From: Pseudophaeomoniella oleicola
Lineage: Eukaryota; Ascomycota; Eurotiomycetes; Phaeomoniellales; Phaeomoniellaceae
NCBI GenBank assembly: GCA_003868215.1
Contig: QWDQ01000045.1
Span: 62,001-126,000, forward strand
Direction: 5' to 3'
Length of the DNA: 64,000 bases
The notes under the pieces are model-generated. The model worked only from the letters and a program-made list of their open reading frames with translations. It did no database searches and was not told the DNA's origin. Position 1 is the first letter of the stretch. Each line of letters starts with the position of its first letter. The position numbers and the translations under genes were made by a program. Shown in pieces: positions 33,961 to 46,300 of the stretch.

Positions 33961-35218
33961 ATGGAAAATCCATCACAACCTTGCAAACGAAGACCTTCAC
34001 GTAATACCTCGGTAAGCGTCTTGAAGACCATCGCTACCTGGGTTGACATCATTCAGAAATCATCCACTCTAGCAGCGACCCGACATGGCCTTCCTCAACG
34101 GCAAGGCAAGGCATGTCCGAGTGGCCTGTCCAATCCTGGGAGCCTATGTTACAGGAACTCCGTTGTTACGATCTTGTTGAACTGTGATCCGTTACTTGGC
34201 TGGCTCCTGCGGGTTCATCAACCACAGTGCGGAGCGTCTATCCTCAATTGTCCGATCTGTGCTCTCGCAGCGCTGGTTCCAACTTTTTGGAAGTCGCCCT
34301 TGAGTTCCAAAGGCAAACAGGACCTCTACGAAATTGTCGAGAGCAGATTCTGGAGAACCTTAATTACAGGGAACTTGGATATTCGGGCCCCCGTGTGGCC
34401 ACCAGATGGTCCTGAAGATACTGGGATGCAGTTGTTTGTTCAGGAGGATGCTCAGGAATTCCTTGAGTTCTTTTTGGAGGCGATCAGAAGCCACCAATAT
34501 CGGTACCTGTAGGTGTTGTGAGTATCTTCACCTTGAAGGGAGCAATTACTAAGTCCACAAAGGCGCAATGGTCCAGATCTAGGGGAGTTATTTGAGGTTG
34601 GAATTGAGAGAACCGTTAAATGTGACAGCTCATCGTGCGGTATCAAACATTGCCATCCAATATCCCAAGAAACCATTAGCCTGGCTCTGCCTCTTAGATT
34701 GTTGTCAAATCAAAAACTCACAAGATTACAGGACATAGTAGCAGCATGCTTCAACGAATCCAACGCAGACGATTACATGTGCGACCACTGTCCTCGACAT
34801 TACAGCCATATCGTATCACAGTATTCGAGCAGCGCCAGAGATACTGTTGATACATTTAAATCGCTTCCGTCCTCACGGCCAAACGCAGTACCGCAAGAAC
34901 GAAATCAACGTACAGATTTGCGAAACCCTCAATTTATCCAGCTACCTGGAACCATCATCTAAAGTACCCAACGATAACGATGGTCTCTACGACCTAGCAG
35001 GCGTCGTGGCACACGCCGGAACTCTGAAGGCTGGTCATTACGAAGCCTGGATACAGGGACCTAGCGGAGACTGGTTCCGCGTGGATGACGAGAACGTGAG
35101 CAACTTCACATTTGATGAGCTCAATTCCTTCAACGTCAAACTGGGGAACAAGAGATATACGCCATACATCCTTGCTTATGTCCGCCACCGCCATACACCA
35201 ACCAATCTGGAAATGTAG
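33961..35218 (+). CDS. Ubiquitin C-terminal hydrolase, USP family (USP-A), with apparent frameshift
   Basis: Exon 1 is 33961-34502 and exon 2 34563-35218, with a 60-nt intron (GTACCT...AAAG) joining ...SHQYR to RNGPDLGELFEVGIERTVKC. The Cys box is GLSNPGSLCYRNSVV (catalytic Cys in LCY), followed by QEDAQEFLEFFLEAI, a zinc-finger half-motif CDSSSCGIKHC, a second pair in DDYMCDHC, then EILLIHLNRFR, and a His box HAGTLKAGHYEAWIQ with DWFRVDDENVS. All USP blocks are present, but the frame shifts by one base between DDYMCDHCPR and ITAISYHSIRAAPEILL (about 34790-34806). Either this is a real frameshift (pseudogene), a sequence error, or a short intron there. A 45-nt candidate intron at 34012-34056 is a multiple of three and does not change frame. 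About 398 aa if read through. USPs remove ubiquitin from proteins; target unknown. Confidence 0.75.
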
Positions 35219-36604
35219 TCTGATTGTCACGAAAATTCCCGTCCCAAAATTCAAAGTAAGCAAGTAAAAGCATTCCTTGGTTCATGATCTCATGGACCAT
35301 CGAATCTTCTTGCTCCGCCCCTCAAAGATCGACAAGGGAAAAAGCAAGCACACATTGGCCATCAACAGAGAAGACAAAGACGACATGCTTCACCATGAAG
35401 ATCTGCCTGGTTCCGGATCCACGCTGAACAAAGAAAGGGCGGTTTCCACCGCTCCGCCCGTGCAACATCTATTGTCCTCATTTTCGGACCAGTCCAGCCT
35501 CCTATCAATAGCTACCTGGTAGGTACTCGTTGAGAACGAAATCCCAAAGCTTCTACACTCATCATCGGATACGGAAAATCCGGGGTACATTGAAAATCCA
35601 GAGAGCAATTGTATGAGTCTATATCCCAACTCTTGGCCTTTTTTCCCCTGACTTTCAGAGCTGTAGTAGGTGCCTCCTCCTGTACATGCTCCTCCGGTGT
35701 GCCCAAGGCTGCGTATACCCCTCCATGTCTTCACAGGATGGATGAAATGGCAGCTGTTAATAAGTCCGAATCCCCTCCCTTAGCAAAAAAGCTGAACGAA
35801 GGGAAACACTTCCCATCAACTTGATTGATGTGCATAGATACTAATACAATGGTCTGTCTTTCTGTGCTGTGCTGTGCTGTAACGAACTTCAAGGGGAAGT
35901 CTGTTCATAGTATGATGAGTCTTCACGTCAAAAACAAACGCTGATGGTTTCTCTGTTTTCCGTCGTACATAGATAGCTTTCGTTTCTCTTGAGGCTGTCC
36001 TTCCGGCTACACACACGTACACACATACATACTTTGTTCACATAAAACTCCAGTAGTGCCGCTAAATACCAAATACCCTGGGACACAATTGAATAGAACG
36101 ACCCATCTTCCAATACACCCATGAACGAGTTGTATTGTCCCAAATAGTAGAGTTATTTTTATTGACCGTATCTACAATGCAATCCAACAATGGGAACTCG
36201 ATTCTTGAAAAACACCCTCCTCCTTTGTTCACAATAGGGGAACAATAAGAATCACATGCACGACCGCATCCGGGGGGAGTTGTCATTCAATGACAGTGAC
36301 CTACCTACCTGCCTTGTTCAACGGGAAGCAATGTAGTCATTGTTTCCTCCCAAGGATGTCTTCAGCCATGAGGCAGCCGGCTGCTCTTAATGAACTTGGG
36401 TTCAGGACAGATTTGTTTGCTCATCTTAATCCCGTCCTTGAAGACATCGCTCTGTCTTGTCCTGTGTGCCTGTTACAGACAATCACGATATCGATCAGAA
36501 GAGCCTTTGGGGAGCATACAAGTCTCTTTGAACAAGATTTTGAGACATAGAGCAGCCTAGCTTCTTTTTTTGACCTTCAGTGCCACGGGTCAATAAATAG
36601 CAGG
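35219..36604. other. Spacer between the two USP genes
   Basis: About 1.4 kb without a convincing gene. A (GTGCT)3 run lies near 35866. Frames at 35277-35522 (+) and 35390-35734 (-) overlap each other and have no domain. No remnant of a third USP was recognised. Confidence 0.5.
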
Positions 36605-38638
36605 ATGTCGAAACGACCACACTCTCCTTCTAATCTTGGGCTAGATGGAGCCCAGAGCAAGAGGTCCAGATCTAGCAGTAGCATTTCGTGAGCATTTCCA
36701 GGCCTCTTTTTCCTTTGCTCCGTATCCAGATGCTAACACATAGCAAGATATAATGGAGATCTGAACTCATCGACCGATGCATCATCTTCTGAAAAGTCAT
36801 TTGAACCGCAGACCCCAGAGACTGCCCATTGGATCAGCGATGTAGTACATGGCTTCACCAATCCCGATATGCTATGCTATCGCAACAGTCTTTTGCAGGT
36901 TCTCATGCGGCTTCCAAGTGTACGCACCTTCCTTGGACAAGCGCATGATACCAGTCACCTTGAGCAAGGCGTTGATTGCGTGGCATGCGCCCTCAACAAT
37001 GTCTATCAAATATATTTCATATATGGAGCGAGCCAGGAGCGTGTAGATCAAGCCAATGACACCTTGCTCCTGATCTGCCGGAACAGAGGCTGGAGAGCAG
37101 ACGAGGAATTAGACTCGCAGCAAGACGCCCAAGAGTTCATGACCTTCCTGTTCGGTGCGGTCTCGGAAGATCTCCATGGTATCAGGTAAGACCCCTTGAG
37201 CGACATTGGCGTTGTGCTGGAGTTGACTTAAGGCCGTAGACTCCAAGGTGAAATCGACAGCGGAGATAGGAGCAATCACACCACCTCCCAATTAGAGCGA
37301 GGTTGGCACTCGCTATTCTTGACTCCACTGCGAAAGGCATGGACATGCGAGCATTGTGGTGGAAATTTCCAGAAAGTCGAACCAATAAGTATGCTGACTA
37401 TCACCGCGTCATCTGGTGCATCGTTGCAAGATGCAGTTGATGAGCAAATGGGAGAAAACATAGATTGGAGGTGTGACACTTGCCAGCATGCCAACATTGG
37501 AATTCGTTCAACTTGGAGAATGGAGGGATCTCCCGAAGTCTTTTGTGTCGGAGCCAACCTGTATCAAAATACCTTCGTGGACGGTCTGTTAGATGTACAG
37601 AAGAACCCGATCTCAATTCCATGGAACGGCGAAAGCTATCTCGATATGGGTGAATATCTGGTCACCCCAGAGGATGAAGATCAGTCGGCCCATCTCTACT
37701 ACAGACTTGTTGGGGTTGTCCTCCATCGCGGCGATGATCCCCAGAGCGGGCATTATATCGCATGCACGACTGCCGATGGGCAGACGTGGCTTCATTGCGA
37801 TGATGAAACTATCACACCGATATCATCTAGCCAAGTGTCGATGACCAGATTAGCTGGTTTCGAGGGATATCTCTTTTTCTTCGTCCGCGCCGCGCTCGCT
37901 GATACCGACCAATCCAATTCAACGCAGTCAAGTTTAGGGGTTAACGCTGAATTGAGAGAAGAAAGAGACAAAGCGGTTTCTGAAGCAGCAACCTATCAGC
38001 AACAACTCGAAGAGTCACAGAAGAAGCAAAAGAGGTATTCTCAAGCAGTCTTATTAGCTCGTCGACAACAACTAGAGGCAGTGAAGGAGCTTGCAGATTG
38101 TAAAAGCCACAGAAAAAAGCTGGAGACAGAAATGGAGACACTCCGATCCGTTTCACATGGCATGGGTCGTGAATTTGAAAAGGTTGCTGCGGAACTCGCA
38201 AGGCTCACACAGGAAAACGAAAGCCTGACTGAGCAGCTTGCGTCCTTAGAAAGCCGCGAGCATACCACAACGACAGATGCCACATCGCAGACGACTCCAA
38301 GGCCGCTACGGAGCCAAGCGGTTCAGACAGATACGCCGCCCAAGAAAAAGGCGACAACGTCAAGAGTTGTCGATGCCACCTCTCAAACCAGCCCAAGCCG
38401 TTATCAAACGACAGACCGAGGGACAAGCCCTCGTCCAGCAACCCAAGAAACAGTGGCACTCTCACCGAAGTCGCCAGTGGAACCTTCTGCTAAGATTGCA
38501 AAGAAGGGCAAGAAGAAAGACAAGGTTGAGAGTACGCGAAGCAAGGCCAAGGGAGATGGACATTCACCCAAATCGAGGAAACCCAAGTCTCCGCCACCTC
38601 CAGCAGGCAGGATACTGAGGAATGGAAAAAGGTGTTGA
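36605..38638 (+). CDS. Ubiquitin C-terminal hydrolase, USP family (USP-B) with coiled-coil tail
   Basis: Three exons, 36605-36687, 36748-37185 and 37240-38638, give 639 aa; both junctions keep frame (SIS|YNGDL and HGI|RLQGE). The Cys box is GFTNPDMLCYRNSLLQVLMRL, then SQQDAQEFMTFLF, zinc-binding CEHC and CDTC pairs (WTCEHCGGNF, WRCDTCQHAN), and the His box RGDDPQSGHYIACTT with TWLHCDDETIT. So the catalytic Cys, His and Asp are all in place. After the catalytic domain (ending about residue 360) comes a helical, charged region (about 380-490: ELREERDKAVSEAATYQQQL...) with coiled-coil spacing, then a basic low-complexity tail that repeats DATSQT and ends with KKGKKKDK and PPPPAGRILRNGKR. The tail suggests a nuclear or chromatin location. 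Its own USP-A neighbour lies 1.4 kb upstream on the same strand. Confidence 0.9.
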
Positions 38639-38976
38639 TAGAGAAGTGAAGTCAGAAGAGGAAGATGAAGACGAACACCGGAAAGGGAGACGTTGATTGC
38701 TATTTCATGCGATGTGGTTTTTGAGAAATGTATTTAGTAATTGCGAGATGCCGTCATTCAAATTCGCAACTTTGGTGAAACAAACTTATTTATTACTTCC
38801 TTTCCAGAAGCGTAGTCATCGTAGTAATCAAGAATGAACTCCAGCAGAACTGCAAATATTTGCTAACGATTGATCTCGACGTAAGAATGAGGCTGTCGCA
38901 GTCAGATGAATCGAGACCCGAATATCAATGCTGAGAAGGACTAATACATCAATGCCTGATCTGAATATGCCTACCG
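38639..38976. other. Intergenic region, USP-B to SWIM gene
   Basis: 338 bp of spacer; no gene or repeat is evident. Confidence 0.5.
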
Positions 38977-39855
38977 ATGATCTCGAGATCACACTTCTCT
39001 TCTGACCTCTCGATGCCTTCAGAACTACCTTCAGTCCAATCCATTGCAACAGACATCATCAATGAATTATCGAGGATCACACCACCAAAAGAAGCTGAGG
39101 ATGACGCTTCAGGGAACGAGCATCAGGCGTCAGACCAATCTGCTTCCAACCCTCTGACGTCTCTTCCCTCTACTATACAAGCACACGCTCGATCTCTTCT
39201 TACAACACTCCATGTCCTTTTTCCACACGAGCTTATACCAGCATTAGACATCCTAGACCGCAAACTCGTTCTAATATTGGCCGTTCGGTCTTCACAACGC
39301 GACTCATCCAGTAGTTCGGCATTCGAGGGAGATTTATCAGCCATATACGTCCGGTCTGCATCCTCGGTCACCCACAGTACCAGAGGATCAACTCGTGGTT
39401 ACGGCTATGGAGCTGCAGGCTATGAGACGGCAGGAGGATACTACTCGATCCATCTCGCCAGCTGGAACTGCTCCTGTCCAGCATTCGCCTTTAGTGCATT
39501 TGGCCGTACTCTGAATCTCTCTTCCTCCCCACCCACTTCCACAACCACAGTGGGCACACCCAATCCCAACACCACAGCGACCACTTCCTCCACCAGACCA
39601 GCCGAATTCTCCAATCCACCTCATCAACCCCCATCCCCAGACACTCGAGACGACTCTAGTCCCTCTCAACCCTGGCATTTCGGCGGCACACTTCCTCTCC
39701 CGCCTAAAACCTCGGGCATCGGCACCCCAGCCTGCAAGCACATCCTCGCCGCAGCGCTAGCTGAGCACGCCCCGGAACTCTTCGGCCACGGCCTTGAAAA
39801 GCGGGAAGTCAGTGGTGAGGAATTCGCCGCCTGGAGTGCTGGGTGGGGAGATTGA
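38977..39855 (+). CDS. SWS1: SWIM zinc-finger protein, Sws1/Shu2/ZSWIM7-like
   Basis: A single-exon frame from ATG 38977 (an alternative ATG lies at 39013); 292 aa. The SWIM motif is split: WNCSCPAFAFSAFG then, after a ~75-residue Pro/Thr/Ser insert, ACKHILAAALAEHAPEL, i.e. CxC...CxH. Upstream, LLTTLHVLFPHELIPALDILDRKLVLILAV resembles the helix-rich N-terminus of fission yeast Sws1, budding yeast Shu2 and human ZSWIM7 (SWS1), and YYSIHLASWNCSCPAFAFS matches the SWIM approach sequence in these proteins. They form Shu-type complexes with Rad51 paralogues that favour homologous recombination at replication-associated damage. The long insert between the two halves of the SWIM motif is unusual. 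The family call is from pattern recall; the SWIM motif itself is clear. Confidence 0.75.
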   Translation: MISRSHFSSDLSMPSELPSVQSIATDIINELSRITPPKEAEDDASGNEHQASDQSASNPLTSLPSTIQAHARSLLTTLHVLFPHELIPALDILDRKLVLILAVRSSQRDSSSSSAFEGDLSAIYVRSASSVTHSTRGSTRGYGYGAAGYETAGGYYSIHLASWNCSCPAFAFSAFGRTLNLSSSPPTSTTTVGTPNPNTTATTSSTRPAEFSNPPHQPPSPDTRDDSSPSQPWHFGGTLPLPPKTSGIGTPACKHILAAALAEHAPELFGHGLEKREVSGEEFAAWSAGWGD

Positions 39856-40402
39856 GATAGCGATGTTGGGAGGATGGTTGGTTCCCCACGATGAGGCTGA
39901 AGATATGATTACAACGTGAGACTTCGAGAACTCGAGGAAGGTTGACTGTAGCAAGTACAAGCACTCTGCCAAAACATATTGCGGGAAACGACGAGATATT
40001 GCCATCTACATCTCGTCACGACAGAGCAGCGGCGAGAAGTACTTTAGAAGCATATCGAGATTCTTCATTAAATATCTAAACGGACAATGATCTCTGCACG
40101 AACATTGGAATGGGAGATGGGTGTCAAATCGTGGGTTTGTTGGAAGTACAATAATATACAGAGAGGCATTGAAAATCCGCAGGTCTCTTATGTTAAAACT
40201 TGCGAAATACGCCAAGCATGCTTCAACTCGTTAAAACGCTGATGAACCATTTCCATGAAGCTTTCCATGACTTTTCCTTGGTCCCCCAAGACCCGGTTTG
40301 AATGCAAAACATATATTTGCACAAATCCTCCCCTCGTTGTTCCACCCCGGTGTGGTATGGGACGTACGGTGTTTTCTCACCCTCCCGATCCTGGGCTACA
40401 GC
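39856..40402. other. Intergenic region between convergent genes
   Basis: 3' UTR space of the SWIM gene (+) and ADK1 (-); no gene is seen. Confidence 0.55.
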
Positions 40403-41416
<1,014 letters not shown>

Positions 41417-42118
41417 GTTGAACTTTGGCTTGGGGATTAAAAGCTACGGATAAATACTGGTATTATCGAGAGATTCGGAGGTTTAAAAAGGTAATAGAGG
41501 CGCGAGACTGACGTTGTAGAAGAAGATAGCGAAGTAGCAAAACCGGTGGAAGATATCAGTGCAGAAAGTAAGGCCAAGTTCTCGTTGGTTTCGGAGCTTC
41601 TAGTTCTCCAGTCTCCGCCGGACCAAGGGACGATATCACACCAGACCGAGTATCGGAATTTTGGATGCGTAAGGCTATTGAACCAAGAGATTGTATCAGT
41701 TAGAACACCAGATCAATTCCTCAAGCTATAAGAGACCCTTCTGCAAAACTTTATACACACACATCTCTCTTCGTTGACTGACATGAGAGGGTGAGCGTAT
41801 CACCGTCACGTGACCGTTGAGTGTATTAAACCAGTATCTGTATTGAAATCGTAATTTTGGAGCTCCAGGCGAACACTGGCGTCGCGGTCTCCAACGCATC
41901 TCATCTCCAAGTCTAAGGTCCAGTTCAGATCCCCGATGAGCGCATAACACAACGCAACAGCCACAGTGAAAGTAAAGCATACCGACATCCTCTGAACGCC
42001 TTTTTCTTTTTGTTTAAAGCTTGGATCTATCACTTGACATAAGAGGTGGTCTAGCTTTGTATATTTGCCAAACCCTGGCGTTCTGTGCAACCTGTCATCA
42101 CAAGCTTCAAGCGCCATC
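41417..42118. promoter_or_regulatory. Divergent promoter region, ADK1 / RPN8
   Basis: 702 bp between the two starts. A frame at 41546-41731 (+) has no domain. No gene is called. Confidence 0.5.
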
Positions 42119-43307
42119 ATGCCTGCAACGACTGCGGAAGCCCTCTCCCTCGTCACTCGCACTGTTACTGTCGCTCCATTAGTCCTCCTTTCCGCAGCAG
42201 ATCACTATGGCAGATCAGCCAAAGGTTCGAGAAGAAGAGTAGTTGGTGTGCTCCTTGGTCAGAATGACGGCAAGGATGTCCGAGTATCAAACTGTTTTGC
42301 AGGTAGGGATTTGAAGATTGTGAATGATTGGAATCACACTAATCTTTGGTACAGTGCCCTTCGAGGAGGATGAGAAGGATCCCTCCGTGTGGTTCCTTGA
42401 CCACAACTATGTGGAATCAATGAATGACATGTTCAAGAAGGTCAATGCCAGAGAGAAGTTGATCGGATGGTATCACACCGGACCAAAATTAAGAGCATCA
42501 GATCTGGAAATCAATGAGTTGTTCAAGAGATATACGCCAAACCCGTTGCTTGTCATCGTTGATGTCCAGCCCAAGGAAGTTGGTGTCCCGACGGATGCTT
42601 ACTTTGCCGTTGAGGAAATCAAAGATGTTAGTTGAGCGCACTTGCGAAGGCTCCATGCCATAGCTAACCTGCTATAGGACGGTACAACAACTTCGAAGAC
42701 CTTCGTTCATACGCCGTCCGTCATTGAAGCAGAAGAAGCAGAAGAAATCGGAGTTGAACATCTCCTCAGGGATATTCGTGACGTCGCGGTCGGGACGCTT
42801 TCAACAAGAATAACGGCGCAATTGCAGTCACTTCAAGGTCTTCATCTCAGGCTACAAGACATCGGGAAATATCTACAAAAAGTCCTTGATGGCGAGCTAC
42901 CGGTCAACCATGCCATATTAGGTAACCTACAAGATGTCTTTAACCTTTTGCCCAATCTCTCCACGCCGATATCGAAGCCTGGCATTGATGGTAAAGAGGA
43001 TTCTACGAACAGTGAGCTTGCTCGCGCAATGTCGGTGAAGACCAATGACCAACTCATGACTATCTATCTGTCGTCGCTGGTCCGCGCTATTACAGCTTTC
43101 CATGATTTGATCGAGAACAAAATCCAAAATAGGCAGCAGCAAGAGGAAAAAGATGCGAAGAAGGAAGAAGCTAACGGTGAGAAGAAAGAAGGAGAGAAGG
43201 AGAAAGACGGTGCCGAAAAGGGCGATAAGAAGGCGAATGGGGTTATGAACGGAGACACGAAGAAGGACTCGGCAGAGGATAAAGCCAAGGGGAAGAAGAA
43301 GAGTTAA
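42119..43307 (+). CDS. RPN8: 26S proteasome regulatory subunit Rpn8 (MPN domain)
   Basis: Three exons, 42119-42302, 42355-42626 and 42678-43307, give 361 aa. The start [32 protein letters not shown] and [46 protein letters not shown] match the Rpn8/PSMD7 family; [18 protein letters not shown] is the MPN segment lacking the full JAMM zinc ligands, as expected for the catalytically inactive partner of Rpn11. The C-terminal ~85 residues are Lys/Glu-rich, also seen in many fungal Rpn8 proteins. It sits in the lid of the 19S particle. Intron 2 donor is GTTAGT, slightly unusual; the others are GTAGGG and the acceptors TACAG/TATAG. Confidence 0.95.
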
Positions 43308-46300
43308 TCCTTGTAGCTTAGCGGAAAAATATTAGCATAGGCGCAAGTGTTCAGCAAGCGCCAACAGGCGTTCGTGGATAGGATGCTGATCAGCTCCAGG
43401 TATACTGTTCACTGAGTTAGGCGTTCCTTGAACGGAACGGGCTGTATAATAGAACATAGATGACTTCATCAAATCGCCAAGCAAGCCCATATCAGAGACA
43501 GATGTAGTGCAAATATTTCGGGTGATATTGGATGTCATATACATCGCAGGGACTTGTGGCTCAATTGAGCATCTACGGTATCTGTAGAATAGTGTAGGTA
43601 TTTTAGAAGGTTCCATTGTACTTGGTTTCGACACCACACGTCCGTGGAGTCTCAGAACCGGAGAAGGATCATGGGCACCTAAATTGATATTCGAGAGAGA
43701 AACGATATTACATCCATGATCCTCCACTCACCCCTCGCTTTTCTGCATGTGTTCACTAGTCTAAGACGTCAGGCCAAAAGGAATAGAATGACCTGAAAGC
43801 ACAACACCCTTCCAGATAGACAGGATCGAGGAGCCCTAATCCCTCCAAACCGGCGATAGACTGGCAGCAAGGTCAGATCGGGACGGGAGTGAGCTTCCGG
43901 CAAACATGTGGAGAAACTGGAGCTCCATTGTCGCTGGCAGATCCGCGTTGTCTCTTGTGTCCCCGCCGAGAGACGTCTTGAAATAGTGATTGCATCTTGT
44001 ACTGTAGACTCTCTCCTGCTAAACAGCAGGACTTACTATACCATCATGTGGTACTGCAACTCTCTCGAACTACCCGTTCCGCCAAATGGACGTGTAGCCA
44101 GTCTCCGCCGATGAGTGTCCGCTCGGATATTGTAACGCAATACGACCATCGTCCGGTTCCCCTCTCAAAACACGATCCCAACTGGCTATTTGGCCCAGCT
44201 AATGTGACGGCGCTAGCTAGAAACCAGCTCACCGGTCAGACGCCTGAAGAATCGTCCATGCTATTGCAAGCCTCGGCCAGCACCGTGGAGGAATATCAAA
44301 CATTGTGCAGCGGATGTTGAGACGTATGAAGAAAGAGAAGCCATGCGGCATGATGTACACCAACAGAATGAGAGCGATGGTGATCTGAAGGCACAAGTTG
44401 TAAGTCGGGGTATCACCACTTACATGCTCTCTCTCATCGTAAGGGCCACGACGATCGGCGAACTCGATCCGCCATCGCTGCGCGACAGTCGTTCGATGCC
44501 TGAAGAAGATGGCAACTATGGTACGTCGGAGTCGTCATCCTAAGATGTGCCGTCGATGTTTGGATGAGTCAATAGGCAGGAGAGATGAAAGTGGAAGGCA
44601 GACAGCATACACACAACGTGGCTCGAAATCTCAAGGGTCGACGACGCGTCCAATGCTCCTTGTCACAAGCCGAAGCCCGAAGCACACCACTCTCAACGTC
44701 ATCCTGGTAGCTGATGTACCTATGGAGCTGGCATGAAGAATCTAGAGTGCTCCTTGAGCTTACGCCCATGCATATCTTGGGAAGCATTGTGAGCACCGGG
44801 GCATTGAAGTAATCATTTCATATTGCTTGTTGAACGAGAGGGGAGTAAAGGATGAGGCATCATTGAAAAGGGATCGATCCCTCTTCGCCTCTGTCTTCCC
44901 TCGATCGACTTTCTGCCACGCCCACTATATCTTCACCTCTCATTCAGTGTGGCTGGATACCGTTGGACAAGAAACACTGGGCATAACCACTGCCTGCTAA
45001 AACATGAAAGCTAGCAGTCCCATGGTTTTGAGTTTCTCAAACCGCGTCTCAGATCGTCATGTGGACTGCTGGAAGCTGTCCGGGAGTAGTGCTGAAGTCT
45101 TGTTGTCCGGAATATCTGAAGGCTTTCGACAAGATGGAACATGCCACTGGTGCTCCGGACCTATCGAGAAGGCATCTTGTCTCCTCTATGAGCAGATATG
45201 ACTATAGCACGACCGTCAGCTTTGATGTGCTGTTACAGCGAAGTGTCTGCGGTCATACAGTGACGCCTGAAGCAGTCAAGCATCGTAGTGTGGATCGCTT
45301 CTGGATAGACACATGCGACCCTGATACCAGCACGCACTCAACTTGACTCCAACGGACCAGCCTGCCATTTCTGGCTGTTGGGTTCTCTGGCGGACCCGGC
45401 ATGGCAGCTCTCGTCGCTCCTTCGCCAATGTGATGGCCCTCTTTTATCTCGCTGCTATGTGTAGTAAATCGATTTGGAAAGTATGGCATTCTCTTGTCAT
45501 CCATACGATGAGCTAGTACTACGCTGTTCTTCGTATCTTGGATCCTTTGTAAGTAGAGCAACTAAGGAACTTGCTCGAGCATTGGCTCTAGGGGTCAAGA
45601 GCACCCCAGCGCTACCCCTCCACTTACCTTTATCGTGTTTTTGCCCAAGTTGTCTCCACGCTCTCTTCAGAGTCTGATGCATATGACATGTGGCACTTCG
45701 CTATGCAAACTGAGTGGTTCGAGAGGAATATGATGCCGACTTGGTTCAACGAGAGGCACTCCTGTCAGCCTAGATGTGATTGACAACGCAGCACTCACCG
45801 CTCAAATGACGACGAAAGCATACATTGACGTTGCCGCAGGTCCTCTTTTGATCCGTATCCAACCGCTCTCGTGGTGATACAGCCGGTATGCCACTCGTCA
45901 TATTGCGAACATGCAGGTCTTCATGTGATGTTCAAGGACTTGGACGATCACGGAGACTTTCTCTGGAAAAGCCACCGTTGGTCATGAGCTCGTGATAGCA
46001 GGTGGGCTTGGATGTACGTCGCGAGATTGGGAAATCGGTACAGGTCGCAGGAAAGCCACGTCCTCTGAAGCGGCAAGCTCGTTGCGCATCATGCATCTCC
46101 GTAGGATCTCATATCTTCGAAACAGTTGTACGACATCCTTACGTGCTCCAGGCCTGTCTGAACAAATCACTGGGGTGGGGTCTCAGGATGTCGATGGGGA
46201 CTGGTCCTTGATGAGGGAAACAGCGCAGCGCGCACTGACATTACATCTGTATGTTATTACGTGTCTCGATACTCCTGGGATCGGGAAAGCAGTACCGAAA

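Noticed and set aside
35390-35734. Minus-strand frame between the USP genes
   Set aside because: Overlaps a plus-strand frame, no domain and no intron support.
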